Below, piece after piece: positions 15,810-25,986 of a stretch of DNA of 64,000 nucleotides. Within the stretch, counting starts at the first letter, position 1. Every line of letters begins with the position of its first letter. The stretch spans positions 58,945 to 122,944 of the forward strand of contig WRIZ01000003.1 of assembly GCA_009782475.1 (NCBI GenBank). The letters run 5' to 3'. This stretch comes from Oscillospiraceae bacterium (GTDB lineage: Bacteria; Bacillota; Clostridia; Oscillospirales; UBA929). The notes beneath the pieces were generated by a model. The model ran no database searches. It was not told where the DNA came from and worked only from the letters and a program-made list of their open reading frames with translations. The translations under genes and the position numbers were made by a program.

Positions 15810-16838
15810 TTACCCAACTTGGTTTGAGCTTGTTTCCCAAATGATTGATTCAACCCGCTCCAGCGCGGCGGATTTGATGCGTTTGGGCTGTGTGCTGAAA
15901 AACTCAATGACAGGCTCTTTCTTCTTCACGTTCCAAATCCCGGCGACTTGCCCGTTGACGGCAATGGTCGGGAGGCAGATGCCGGACTTCAGGACAACCT
16001 TGCTTTTAACCTCCTGCGGCAGGATCAAGCGGTTTTCGGGGATGTACGACGCGATGATCGGGTCAAAGCCGGAGAGCAGGGTCAGTTCCGGGATGTCGGC
16101 GGTGTCGGCGTCGCTGAAAAAGTAGGTTTTCCTGTCAACCTCAAAATTGCTCAAATCATCAAGGGGGCAATCGGGCAGTTTTTTGGCGTCTTCTTTGCTG
16201 ATGCCGAAGAACCAAGCCGCATCGGCCCATGTCGCGGGGCCGTATGCGGTAAAATACCTGCGGAGCAACCCGGGCAGGACGTCGGCGAAGCTCTGCGACG
16301 GCTCGGCACTGATGAGGTCGAAGTCCCGGCTTGCCATGTCCCGGAACGCGACTTTGCCGAGCTGTGCCAAATAGACGAAAATGCCGCCCCACGGCGAGAA
16401 GATATGGCCGATGACTTCAGGGTCATACCGTTCGGCGAAGATTTGCCGGAACTCCGCGCGCGAGTAGACGCCGTCTTCCATCAGACGGATGACCTCATCG
16501 GCAATATCTTGGAGCATATCCGCGCCATATATGCTGGTAAGCCATGAATAATAGCCGTCTTTTTGCTCCCCCGCACTGATGGCCAGCAGTTCGGGCAAAT
16601 CCTCCGGCAGCACGCCATGCAGCGTCCCGCGATAGAGCCACGTTTTGGTCAGCGCGGTTTTCCAGCCCCAAATGTCCGCGCCGCGGATCGCCGCGGAAAA
16701 CGGCACATTGCGGTAAAACCAGCTGTGCAGACCGAGCAGTTCATGCGCCAGCGTTTCCAAACCGTCGCACCGGCGCGATAAATAAAGCCCGTGCATCCGG
16801 CGGCGGTTGATGTTTTCGATCGCTGCTTGATTGGTCAT
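15810..16838 (-). CDS. winged-helix DNA-binding protein (HTH_42/AlkZ-like family)
   Basis: NRRRMHGLYLS...KTALTKTWLYRGTLHGVLPEDLPELLA. Confidence 0.75.
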   Translation of the reverse strand: MTNQAAIENINRRRMHGLYLSRRCDGLETLAHELLGLHSWFYRNVPFSAAIRGADIWGWKTALTKTWLYRGTLHGVLPEDLPELLAISAGEQKDGYYSWLTSIYGADMLQDIADEVIRLMEDGVYSRAEFRQIFAERYDPEVIGHIFSPWGGIFVYLAQLGKVAFRDMASRDFDLISAEPSQSFADVLPGLLRRYFTAYGPATWADAAWFFGISKEDAKKLPDCPLDDLSNFEVDRKTYFFSDADTADIPELTLLSGFDPIIASYIPENRLILPQEVKSKVVLKSGICLPTIAVNGQVAGIWNVKKKEPVIEFFSTQPKRIKSAALERVESIIWETSSNQVG

Positions 16839-16935
16839 AGGTCACGTTTCCTGTCATCATTTGGTTGCGCGAAGCAATTTCATTATAACACAGGAAGACG
16901 CGCCTTGCCACAAAATCTATTCTAGGCGGAACGCT

Positions 16936-17844
16936 TCAACTCAAAAACCCCTGCACATCGTCCACATCCATTTCGGGATGCAGGGCGATGGACACCGCGT
17001 AGCCGATGACGCGAGCCAGCGTCTCCACTTGGGTGTCGATCTCTTTGGGCGTGACCATCAGCCCGCCGGAGAATTTGGAGATTTCGCTCCAGTCGGGTTC
17101 GGGCTGCCCGGCCTGTTCCATCAGGTCGCTCATCAGCGTCACCGCGTCCACCACCGTCGGCACGCCCACCGATATGACCGGGATGCCCAGCGTTTTTTGA
17201 TTCAGAGCCGCCCGGGCATTGCCGACGCCCGAACCGGGAACGATGCCGCTGTCGGAAATCTGCACCGTTGAGCAAAGGCGGGAGAGGCGGCGTGAGGTCA
17301 GCGCGTCGATGATGACGACCGCGCCGGGGCGGACATGCTGCAAAGCACCCTGGATCAGTTCGGCGCTCTCCATGCCGGTCGTCCCCAAGACGCCCGGGGA
17401 GATGGCGGCCACCGGGCGCATATGCCCGAACTCCTCCGGCATTTTATCCACCAAATGCCGGGTCACCATACAGTTCTGCATGGCCAGCGGCCCGATGGCG
17501 TCCGGCGTGATGTCGCGGTTGCCCAGACCGGCCAGCAAGACGCCGTACATCCCGCCGACCGGGAGGAGGGGAGCCAGCTCATCGGCAACGGCCTGCACCG
17601 AACGCTTGAAAGAATCCTCCTCATGGCGCATCAGCCCCCGCATCTCAACGGTGACGTAATTCCCAACCGGTTTGCCGAGGGCGCGCGCGCCGTCTTCATT
17701 GAGAATTTCCACTTTTGTCACCGGGCAGCCATGCCGTGTATATTCCCTTGCGGCAACGCCTTCGATCTCGGTCGTTTCCTTCGCGCTTTCCTGTATCATT
17801 TCCCGCGCTTCCAGCGCGAGGTCGGTGCGGATCGAACCAGCCAT
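16936..17844 (-). CDS. gpr: GPR endopeptidase (spore germination protease)
   Basis: AGSIRTDLALEARE, full-length family architecture; RBS GGGGGA before ATG 17844. Confidence 0.92.
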   Translation of the reverse strand: MAGSIRTDLALEAREMIQESAKETTEIEGVAAREYTRHGCPVTKVEILNEDGARALGKPVGNYVTVEMRGLMRHEEDSFKRSVQAVADELAPLLPVGGMYGVLLAGLGNRDITPDAIGPLAMQNCMVTRHLVDKMPEEFGHMRPVAAISPGVLGTTGMESAELIQGALQHVRPGAVVIIDALTSRRLSRLCSTVQISDSGIVPGSGVGNARAALNQKTLGIPVISVGVPTVVDAVTLMSDLMEQAGQPEPDWSEISKFSGGLMVTPKEIDTQVETLARVIGYAVSIALHPEMDVDDVQGFLS

Positions 17845-17862
17845 ACCATTTCCCCCAAATGT

Positions 17863-17894
17863 AAAATAGGACACGATGTATCGTGTCCTATTTT
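17863..17894 (-). terminator. intrinsic terminator AAAATAGGACACGA-4 nt-TCGTGTCCTATTTT
   Basis: 14-bp perfect stem between the M23 gene and gpr. Confidence 0.85.
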
Positions 17895-17915
17895 GGTTGC
17901 TTCATACCTAACCGC

Positions 17916-19412
17916 TTACTTGCCGAGATAATTCATCGGGTTTTTCTGTACGCCGTTGACCTGCACCTCGAAGTGGACATGCGGCCCGGTGGAACGCCCG
18001 GTGTTGCCGATGTTGGCGATCTTCTCGCCCTGCCCTACCTTGTCGCCCGCTTTGACGAAGACTTTGGAACAGTGGGCGTAGACTGTTTTATATCCGTTTT
18101 GATGGTCAATAAAGACGCACAGGCCGTATCCCGGCTTGGTTCCGGCAAACTCAACGGTACCGCCGTCGGCGGCGACAATGGGTTCGCCGATCGGCCCCGC
18201 GAAGTCAACGCCGTAGTGCATACTGTAAGAGCCGAATATCTTCCGCATCCCGAACGAGGAGGAGAGACGCCCGTAATAGGGGCGGATAAAGGTTCCGGTG
18301 GCCAGCCGTGTGCGGGTTCCTGTGGCGATGACTTCGGTCACCGGTTCGGAAACCATCAGGCGGCCGGTTTCGTCGATGGCAGGGTCGCCGCCGTCGATCG
18401 ACGTCCGCTCCGCCATCACAAGGGCTTCCCCGTTGACGCCTTGTGTGCGGACGACGACTTCGCCTGTCCATACGGCGGGGTCTTCGACATATTCGGTCTC
18501 AAACGGCACGACCTGGGTATAGGAAATCTGCTCAACGGTTTTCACCGAAAGGAGGGCGTTCCCGCTCCGCGCCGAACCGATCAGGATCGAGAGAAGCTCG
18601 TCCTCGCCGCGGAGGAGCGAAATGGGGGCAAGCCGGCTTTGGATGGAGGTATCCTGTAAAAAGGACGCCTGCCCGGCGGACGAATAGCCGGATATAAACG
18701 CGTCCAGCACGTTGTGCAGTTCCCCGGGCGACCGCGCCGCGCCGATCGGGACGCCGTCAATGGTCAGGACGCACAGCCTGTCGATGTCGGGGATGGAGCC
18801 GAGCAAACCGGCCTCAACGCCCGCGCTGTCGAAGATTTTATTCTTGTTGACGATGGTGAAGCGGTATTCTATATTGGGCACAACGGTGAACGGACGCCCC
18901 AAAATCTCACCCGCCTGCGCGGAAACGGCGGACAAGGAGTTTTCCACAATGCTCTGATTGCTGACATACCCGATGCTCTCCCCGTCGAGGATGACTTCCA
19001 GCCCCACCCTGTATATGGAGGCGGCAAAGAGCAATACGCCCGCGGCCATAAACGCCAAAGCCGTGTTGGCGCGGCGAAGGTTTTGCTTTTTGCGCGCGGC
19101 CGCCCCGGACGCTTCTAAACTAAAACTGGCTCCCCGGCTGGCGTACCTGACCCGCTCGGCGCACCCGGCCGCGATGTAGACAAAGGCGGACGCAATGAAG
19201 CGGAAAGGAACGGCAAGGCGGGATAACCCGGAGAACAGCGCGCTGAACAAGCGAACCAGCCGGGCGGCAACCTGCTCCAGCCCGGCGCGGCGGTAAGCCG
19301 TTTTATACCTGCGCGCCGTCAGGCGCGAGGCTTCGCGGCATATTGTATTTACTGAGTAACCGGGTTGGGCGAACGTCCTTGAAGGCGTTCTCCCCAATAC
19401 GGTTTGAGCCAT
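17916..19412 (-). CDS. G5-domain plus M23-family peptidoglycan endopeptidase
   Basis: G5-like region (VPFETEYVEDPAVWTGEVVVRTQGVNGEA) and M23 motifs HYGVDFAG...GPHVHFEV. Confidence 0.9.
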   Translation of the reverse strand: MAQTVLGRTPSRTFAQPGYSVNTICREASRLTARRYKTAYRRAGLEQVAARLVRLFSALFSGLSRLAVPFRFIASAFVYIAAGCAERVRYASRGASFSLEASGAAARKKQNLRRANTALAFMAAGVLLFAASIYRVGLEVILDGESIGYVSNQSIVENSLSAVSAQAGEILGRPFTVVPNIEYRFTIVNKNKIFDSAGVEAGLLGSIPDIDRLCVLTIDGVPIGAARSPGELHNVLDAFISGYSSAGQASFLQDTSIQSRLAPISLLRGEDELLSILIGSARSGNALLSVKTVEQISYTQVVPFETEYVEDPAVWTGEVVVRTQGVNGEALVMAERTSIDGGDPAIDETGRLMVSEPVTEVIATGTRTRLATGTFIRPYYGRLSSSFGMRKIFGSYSMHYGVDFAGPIGEPIVAADGGTVEFAGTKPGYGLCVFIDHQNGYKTVYAHCSKVFVKAGDKVGQGEKIANIGNTGRSTGPHVHFEVQVNGVQKNPMNYLGK

Positions 19413-19714
19413 GGGTAAACACTCCATACGTCGATTTGGTTACAAAAAGTTACAACTACTTGTATCATACTATCATTCGGTTTGTTCGTCAAGTGATTTT
19501 TCTCAATTTGCCCAAAAATTTCTCGATTATCCAAAAAAAGAGCAGTTTGCACAAAGAAAGGTTGACATAATTCTACATATGGTATACCGTATAGTCGCTT
19601 GCCCGATATCTTGCCCGCCGATTTATGCAAAATTTCCATAACGGGCAAATACATCTTTCAAATCGGATGGATTTGTTGTATAATGGTGGACGGAAACCGG
19701 GAAGGGGGGAACCT

Positions 19715-20425
19715 ATGATTACGCCGAAATACAAGAGGGTGCTGATCAAAATCAGCGGGGAAGCCATCGCGGGCAAAGGAAACGCGCTGGGCTTCGACGT
19801 CATCGGCCGCATCTGCGACGTGCTGAAACGCTGTCTCGACGCCGGGGTGCAGATCGGGATCGTGGTCGGCGGCGGCAACATTTGGCGCGGAGCCAAAGAC
19901 GGCGCCGACAAAATGGATCGTTCGCGCGCCGACCATATGGGAATGCTGGCCACCGCCATCAACGCCTTGGCCATTGCCGACGTTTTGGAGTCGCGCGGAG
20001 CCGAGGTGCGGGTGCAGACGGCCATCGAAATGCGCGCCTTCGCCGAACCCTATGTGCGCCTGCGCGCCATCAGCCACCTCGACAAAGGACGGGTCGTCAT
20101 CTTCGGCTGCGGGACGGGCAACCCGTTTTTCTCGACCGACACCGCCGCCGTGCTGCGCGGAGCCGAGATTGACGCCGACATCGTCCTGCTGGCCAAAAAC
20201 GTGGACGGCGTGTACACCGACGATCCGAACAAAAACCCGCTGGCGACCAAATACGAGGAACTCACCCCCGGCGATTTTCTGCGCGACAATTTGGCGGCTA
20301 TGGACGCGGCGGCGGCCAGTTTATCCCGCGACAACCAAATCCCGGTATTGCTCTTCGCGCTGAAAGACCCCGAAAATATTTTCCGCGCCGTCATGGGCGA
20401 AAAAGTAGGAACGTTGGTCAGATAA
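19715..20425 (+). CDS. pyrH: UMP kinase
   Basis: [40 protein letters not shown]. Confidence 0.96.
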   Translation: MITPKYKRVLIKISGEAIAGKGNALGFDVIGRICDVLKRCLDAGVQIGIVVGGGNIWRGAKDGADKMDRSRADHMGMLATAINALAIADVLESRGAEVRVQTAIEMRAFAEPYVRLRAISHLDKGRVVIFGCGTGNPFFSTDTAAVLRGAEIDADIVLLAKNVDGVYTDDPNKNPLATKYEELTPGDFLRDNLAAMDAAAASLSRDNQIPVLLFALKDPENIFRAVMGEKVGTLVR

Positions 20426-20432
20426 GGAAAGG

Positions 20433-20993
20433 ATGGTCACAATGGACAGTTATCCCGAAATAGAGGGCAAAATCGCAAAAACGCTGGAGGTCTTGGGGCA
20501 TAGCTATGCCACCATCCGCGCCGGGAGAGCCAACGCCGCCGTGCTCGACCGGGTCATGGTCGATTACTACGGAACGCCCACGCCGGTGCAGCAGATCGCG
20601 TCGATCTCGGCGCCCGAGCCCCGCATCCTGGTCATCCAGCCGTGGGACGCCACCGCGCTGAAAAGCATTGAGAAAGCCATACAGTCTTCCGACCTCGGCA
20701 TCAACCCGACCAACGACGGCAAGGTCATCCGCCTCGCCTTCCCGCAGCTCACCGAAGAACGCCGCAAGGAGCTGACCAAGCTGGTGCATAAATACGGTGA
20801 AGAGGCCAAAGTGGCGGTGCGCAACGTCCGGCGCGACGCCATAGAAGGCTTCAAAAAGCAGCAGAAAAAGAGTGAGATCACCGAAGACGACCTGCGCGAA
20901 ACCGAAAAGGACTTGCAGGAACTGACCGACAAAGCCGTCAAAGACATTGACGCGCTGGCCGCGAAGAAGGAAAAGGAGCTAATGGAGGTTTGA
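20433..20993 (+). CDS. frr: ribosome recycling factor
   Basis: [31 protein letters not shown]. Confidence 0.97.
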   Translation: MVTMDSYPEIEGKIAKTLEVLGHSYATIRAGRANAAVLDRVMVDYYGTPTPVQQIASISAPEPRILVIQPWDATALKSIEKAIQSSDLGINPTNDGKVIRLAFPQLTEERRKELTKLVHKYGEEAKVAVRNVRRDAIEGFKKQQKKSEITEDDLRETEKDLQELTDKAVKDIDALAAKKEKELMEV

Positions 20994-21703
20994 AAATAAA
21001 ACTGCCGGAGACACTGCCCGAGCATATCGCCATCATCATGGACGGAAACGGGCGATGGGCGCGGAAGCGCGGGATGCCGCGCAAGATGGGGCATAAGGCC
21101 GGGGCGGAAACCTTCCGCACGTTGGCCACCTTCTGCCGCGACATCGGCATCAAGCATCTCACCGTTTACGCCCTCTCGACCGAAAACAGAACCTCCCGCC
21201 CGCCCGAAGAGGTGGACGAGGTTTACGACCTCCTGCGCCGGTATATCAACGAATCGCTGGAAACGATGGAGCGCGACCGGGTGCGGCTGAAGTTTTTGGG
21301 GCACATCGCCGCCCTGCCGGAGGACATTCAAGCCCTGATCAGCCAAGCCGAGGAGACGTCCAGCAAGTACGAAGGCTGCCAATGCAATATATGCGTCAAC
21401 TACGGCGGGCGTGACGAAATGGTGCGGGCGGCGCGCGAACTGATGGGGCTTTCGTCGGGGATCAAGCTCGATGACGTTGACGCCGACGTCTTCGCCCGGC
21501 ATTTGGACACCGCCTTCCTCCCCGATCCCGCTATCTGCATCCGCACCGGCGGCGAAAAACGCCTGAGCAACTTCTTGCTTTGGCAGCTCGCCTATTCCGA
21601 GCTGGTTTTCACCGATACGCTGTGGCCGGACTTCAATCAAAAGGAACTGGCCTCCATCCTGACGGAGTGCTCCAAGAGAAAGAGAAGATTCGGGGGTCTG
21701 TAA
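20990..21703 (+). CDS. uppS: isoprenyl transferase (undecaprenyl-PP synthase family), TTG start
   Basis: [17 protein letters not shown]; conserved C-terminus. Confidence 0.96.
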   Translation: MKIKLPETLPEHIAIIMDGNGRWARKRGMPRKMGHKAGAETFRTLATFCRDIGIKHLTVYALSTENRTSRPPEEVDEVYDLLRRYINESLETMERDRVRLKFLGHIAALPEDIQALISQAEETSSKYEGCQCNICVNYGGRDEMVRAARELMGLSSGIKLDDVDADVFARHLDTAFLPDPAICIRTGGEKRLSNFLLWQLAYSELVFTDTLWPDFNQKELASILTECSKRKRRFGGL

Positions 21704-21706
21704 ACA

Positions 21707-22627
21707 TTGCTTACACGCATTGTCGTGGGTCTGCTGCTGCTGCCGCTGCTTCTGATCCCCTTTTTCGCCCCGGACTGGGCAATGGCGGCGGCCGTTTCGG
21801 TCATCTCCGCCGTTTCGGTATGGGAACTGCTGCATAACACGGGGTTTTCGCCCAAGAAGAGACTGACGGCCTATGCCGTTGTTTTTGCCGCGCTTGTTCC
21901 GCTGTGGCTATATTTGAATATGCCGTACAACTTACCTGTGTCATACTTCTGGTCATATATAGCAGATCACAGCGCATTGCCAACCATATGGGACTACATC
22001 GGAGGCTTTCGTCTTTGGCCTTACCAAAGCGGGCAAGCAGTTTGGTTCCTTGTCATATTGATTTTTGTTCTGATATTGTTTGCCGAAGGGGTGGCCGACC
22101 ATGAGAAGGTACGCTTCAAAAACATTGCCATCATCTTTACGGCGGCGTTTATCATTCCCTGTTGCTTTTCGTCGCTGATTTATTTAGGGAAATACTTTAT
22201 ATTGCTGCCCCTGATCGCCGCCCTTTTTAATGATATATGCGCTTATTTCACAGGTGTGAAATTCGGAAAGCATAAACTCACCCCGGTCAGCCCAAAAAAG
22301 ACGGTCGAGGGTTCGATTGGCGGTTTGGTTGGGGTAGCTGTCGGGATGTTTGTTTACGGTACGATTTTACAGACAGGATTTGATTTAACGGTCAACTTTC
22401 CTTTACTGCTCCTCTACGGCTTGATCGGCGGAGTTGCCGGACAGCTGGGTGATCTTTCCATGAGCTTGATCAAGCGGGAAGCGGGGATCAAGGATTTTGG
22501 AAAAATCCTTCCCGGACACGGCGGGATGCTGGACAGGTTTGACAGCGTTTTGTTCGCCGCTCCGGTGATACTAGGTTTGATGATGCTCTGGCCCGCAATA
22601 GAACCTCCCTTGCCATCGTGGTTATGA
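21707..22627 (+). CDS. cdsA: phosphatidate cytidylyltransferase
   Basis: SPKKTVEGSIGGLVG...KDFGKILPGHGGMLDRFDS. Confidence 0.95.
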   Translation: MLTRIVVGLLLLPLLLIPFFAPDWAMAAAVSVISAVSVWELLHNTGFSPKKRLTAYAVVFAALVPLWLYLNMPYNLPVSYFWSYIADHSALPTIWDYIGGFRLWPYQSGQAVWFLVILIFVLILFAEGVADHEKVRFKNIAIIFTAAFIIPCCFSSLIYLGKYFILLPLIAALFNDICAYFTGVKFGKHKLTPVSPKKTVEGSIGGLVGVAVGMFVYGTILQTGFDLTVNFPLLLLYGLIGGVAGQLGDLSMSLIKREAGIKDFGKILPGHGGMLDRFDSVLFAAPVILGLMMLWPAIEPPLPSWL

Positions 22628-23838
22628 TGACCCTTTCCCTATTAGGCTCGACCGGCTCAATCGGGCGGCAGACGCTGGAGGTCATGGAGGGACTCGGGAT
22701 GCGCCCGGCGGCGCTGGCGGCGGGGCGGAACGCCGCCTTGCTGGAAGAACAGGCGCGGCGGTTTACCCCCGAACTGGTCTGCGTCGCTGACGAGAACGCG
22801 GGGCGAACGTTGAAAACGGCTTTGGCCGATACATCGGTCAAGGTGCTTTATGGCGAAGAGAGCATCCTCGAAGCGGCAAGTCATCCCGGCGCGGACGCCG
22901 TGCTCAACGCCCTGTCGGGCGTTGGCGGGCTGCGCCCCACGCTGGCCGCGCTGGAAGCGGATAAACGGTTGCTTTTGGCGAATAAAGAGAGCTTGGTCTG
23001 CGGCGGGGAATTGGTAACAAAGGCCGCCAAACGGGGTATAATCCCGGTGGACTCGGAGCACAGCGCGATTTTTCAGTGTCTCTCCACTCCCTCCGCCCCC
23101 TTCGGGGGCACCTCCCTCTCAGAGGGAGGCAAGTTCCCGGCTCCCTCTCAGAGGGAGCTGTCGCCAAAAGCGACTGAGGGAGTATCCCTCAGGCGGCGGG
23201 AGGAGATTCAACGCGTCCTCCTCACCGCATCCGGCGGTGCCTTCCGCGGTTTCACCCGCGAAAAACTCCGCGACGTCACGCCGGAAATGGCGTTGGCGCA
23301 TCCCACATGGCAGATGGGGCTGAAGGTGACCATCGATTCGGCGACATTGCTGAATAAGGGGTTGGAAGTCATCGAGGCGATGCACCTCTTCGGCTTGCCT
23401 TTGGAAAAAATAGACGTTCTTTTGCACCCGGAGAGTATCATCCATTCTTTGGTGGAATATACTGACGGAGCGGTACTAGCCCAGCTTGCCCCGCCCGATA
23501 TGCGCCTTCCCATCCAGTACGCGCTGACCTATCCCGAACGCAAACCCTGCCCTGCGGAGCGGCTCGACCTCGCTAAATTGGGTTCCCTCACCTTTGCGCA
23601 TCCCGACCGGGAAACCTTTCGGTGCCTTCCTTTGGCCGAACGCGCGGCCAAAGCGGGCGGCAATATGGGAGCCGTGCTGTGCGGCGCGGGCGAAGCGGCG
23701 GTTGAGGCGTTTATCCGAAGGGAATGCGGCTTTCTAGACATCGCCGGACGAATCGAACGGGCGATGGACGATGCTCCGTATATCCAAAATCCTTCTGTCG
23801 AAGACATACTCCAAACTGTTGAACAATGTAGGTGGTAA
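22618..23838 (+). CDS. dxr: 1-deoxy-D-xylulose 5-phosphate reductoisomerase with in-frame repeat insertion
   Basis: LLGSTGSIGRQTLEV, VDSEHSAIFQCL, LLTASGGAFRG. Confidence 0.95.
   Translation: MVMMTLSLLGSTGSIGRQTLEVMEGLGMRPAALAAGRNAALLEEQARRFTPELVCVADENAGRTLKTALADTSVKVLYGEESILEAASHPGADAVLNALSGVGGLRPTLAALEADKRLLLANKESLVCGGELVTKAAKRGIIPVDSEHSAIFQCLSTPSAPFGGTSLSEGGKFPAPSQRELSPKATEGVSLRRREEIQRVLLTASGGAFRGFTREKLRDVTPEMALAHPTWQMGLKVTIDSATLLNKGLEVIEAMHLFGLPLEKIDVLLHPESIIHSLVEYTDGAVLAQLAPPDMRLPIQYALTYPERKPCPAERLDLAKLGSLTFAHPDRETFRCLPLAERAAKAGGNMGAVLCGAGEAAVEAFIRRECGFLDIAGRIERAMDDAPYIQNPSVEDILQTVEQCRW
23082..23202 (+). repeat. palindromic repeat element inserted in frame in dxr
   Basis: CTCCCTCTCAGAGGGAG hairpins and AGGCGGCGGGAGGAG core shared with 34613-34627 and about 47629-47643. 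Confidence 0.75.
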
Positions 23839-23839
23839 T

Positions 23840-24919
23840 TTGTCAGGTTTCATTTCCGCGCTCATCATCATTCTTGTCCTCGGTCTGCTCATTACGGTGC
23901 ATGAGCTGGGGCATTTTATCGCGGCGCGGCTGAGCGGTATGCGCGTCCGCGAGTTTGCCATCGGCATGGGGCCGGCTTTCTTCAAACGGCAGAAAATCGG
24001 CAAAAACGGCGAGCCGGACGGCACAAAGTTCTCCCTCCGCGTCTTCCCCATCGGCGGATTCTGCGATTTGGGCGAGGACGAGGAGAATGACGACCCGTCG
24101 CATTTCCGCAACAAGAGCATTTGGAAGAAGATTTTCGTGCTGGTTTCCGGCTCGGTGATGAACTTTGTTTTGGGGTTCATCTTCTTTCTCATTCTCAATC
24201 TGTCGCTGCCCTCCATCGCCATGCCGCAAATCGTTGATCTGCACCCCGATTTTCCGTACGCCGGGCAGTTTGAGGTAGGCGACCGTTTCCACTCGATCAA
24301 CGGGCACCGTGTTTTCAATTTCACCGACTATGAGCTTTTCCTGAACCGGGATATGGATAAACCCTACACCTTTGTAATGGAACGGGACGGGCAGAAATTC
24401 ACCGTTGAGGGCGTCACACGGCAGCTTGCCGAAGGGAAACAGTTCGGTTTCGGTTATCACTACAACCCCATCGTCTACGACGACATGACCTTTTTCCGCT
24501 CGTTCAGGCACGCCTCCACCTCCACCATCGGGTTTGTGAGGCTGGTGTGGATCAGTTTGGGCGACCTCATCAGCGGCAAAGCCGACACCGGCGATTTGGT
24601 AGGGCCTGTGGGGCTTGGCGGGGTGGTCAACGACATCATCACCGACGAGAAGATCAACAAGAGCAATATGCTCCGCGTCCTGCTGCAATTATCCGGGCTG
24701 GTGGCGGTCAACCTCGCCGTTGTCAACCTCCTCCCTATTCCCGCTCTCGACGGCGGACGCATCATCTTCCTGTTTATCTCACGGTTTTTGGTGCTGGTGC
24801 GGAAAAAGCCGCTCAACAGCAAAGTCGAGGGCTATATCCACGGCGTGACCATGGTTCTGCTCTTCGCGCTGATGATCTTTATCTTCTTCAACGACATCCG
24901 AAGGCTGGTCGGCTTTTGA
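23840..24919 (+). CDS. rseP: site-2 (RIP) metalloprotease, RseP family
   Basis: HELGH motif, LLPIPALDGGR motif; TTG start at 23840 preferred over the long overlap with dxr. Confidence 0.93.
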   Translation: MSGFISALIIILVLGLLITVHELGHFIAARLSGMRVREFAIGMGPAFFKRQKIGKNGEPDGTKFSLRVFPIGGFCDLGEDEENDDPSHFRNKSIWKKIFVLVSGSVMNFVLGFIFFLILNLSLPSIAMPQIVDLHPDFPYAGQFEVGDRFHSINGHRVFNFTDYELFLNRDMDKPYTFVMERDGQKFTVEGVTRQLAEGKQFGFGYHYNPIVYDDMTFFRSFRHASTSTIGFVRLVWISLGDLISGKADTGDLVGPVGLGGVVNDIITDEKINKSNMLRVLLQLSGLVAVNLAVVNLLPIPALDGGRIIFLFISRFLVLVRKKPLNSKVEGYIHGVTMVLLFALMIFIFFNDIRRLVGF

Positions 24920-25986
24920 CCCGGCAGATCAATGTAGGCGGCGTTTTGATCGGCGGGGGCGCCCCGGTGACGGTGCAGTCGATGTGCGATACCGACACCC
25001 GGGACGTTGAAGCAACACTAGCGCAGATCAAGCGTTTACACGCCGCCGGGTGCGAGATCGTCCGCGTCGCCGTGCCGGATACAGAGGCTGCGGAGGCGTT
25101 GGCGCGCATCGTCAAAGGCAGCCCCCTCCCGGTGGTCGCCGACGTTCATTTTGACCATAAGCTCGCCGTCCGCGCCGCCGAAAACGGCGCGGCCAAAGTG
25201 CGGGTCAACCCGGGAAATATCGGCTCGAAGGAACGGGTACGCGAGGTTGTGAAAACCTGTTCCGAACGCAAAATCCCCATCCGCATCGGCGTCAACGGCG
25301 GCTCGGTTAAACGCGGGCTGATTGAAAAGCACGGCTTGCGCGAGGCCATGCTGCTCTCGGGGCTGGAACAGGCCGCCACATTGGAAGACATGGGCTTCAC
25401 CGACATCTGCCTATCGTTCAAAGCCTCTAACGTCCCCGACACCGTCGCCGTCAACCGCCTAGCCGCCGCAAAAACAGACATCCCTTTACATATAGGGGTC
25501 ACCGAAACCGGGACAAGCTATCAGGGGATTATCAAATCTTCCGCCGGGATCGGCGCGCTGCTGCTCGGCGGCGTCGGCGATACCATCCGCGTCTCGTTAA
25601 CCGCCCCGCCGGAAGAGGAAGTCCGCGCCGCCCTCGCGCTCTTAAAAGCCGTCGGTCTGCGCAAAGGCGGCATTGAGGTCATCTCCTGCCCCACCTGCGC
25701 CCGGAAAGGCTTTGATGTTTATACCGTCGCCAACCAAGTGGAAAAACGCCTCTCTCAACTGTCAACTGTCAATTGTCAACTGTCAACTGTCAAAGTTGCT
25801 ATCATGGGCTGCGCCGTCAACGGCCCGGGCGAGGCGCGGGAAGCCGACGTCGGCGTCGCCCCCGACGGGAACGGCCAAGCGGTATTGTTCCGCAAAGGCG
25901 AGGTTATGGGAAGCGTTAACGAAGCGGAAATTGTTGATGTGCTGGTCGGGGAAACGCGGAAGCTGATGGAGGGCCTTACAACATGA
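24916..25986 (+). CDS. ispG: 4-hydroxy-3-methylbut-2-enyl-diphosphate synthase
   Basis: VTVQSMCDTDTRD, SCPTCAR, IMGCAVNGPGEA; TTG start overlapping the rseP stop. Confidence 0.95.
   Translation: MTRQINVGGVLIGGGAPVTVQSMCDTDTRDVEATLAQIKRLHAAGCEIVRVAVPDTEAAEALARIVKGSPLPVVADVHFDHKLAVRAAENGAAKVRVNPGNIGSKERVREVVKTCSERKIPIRIGVNGGSVKRGLIEKHGLREAMLLSGLEQAATLEDMGFTDICLSFKASNVPDTVAVNRLAAAKTDIPLHIGVTETGTSYQGIIKSSAGIGALLLGGVGDTIRVSLTAPPEEEVRAALALLKAVGLRKGGIEVISCPTCARKGFDVYTVANQVEKRLSQLSTVNCQLSTVKVAIMGCAVNGPGEAREADVGVAPDGNGQAVLFRKGEVMGSVNEAEIVDVLVGETRKLMEGLTT
25756..25792 (+). repeat. CAACTGT/CAATTGT tandem repeat in frame in ispG
   Basis: caactgtcaactgtcaattgtcaactgtcaactgtca; encodes SQLSTVNCQLSTVK. 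Confidence 0.8.

Noticed and set aside
20567-21835. 422-aa minus-strand ORF across frr/uppS
   Set aside because: Antisense shadow of two well-identified essential genes, no family motifs
24547-24915. N-terminal extension of the ispG ORF in the ORF track
   Set aside because: Overlaps rseP in another frame; the conserved IspG N-terminus starts at TTG 24916
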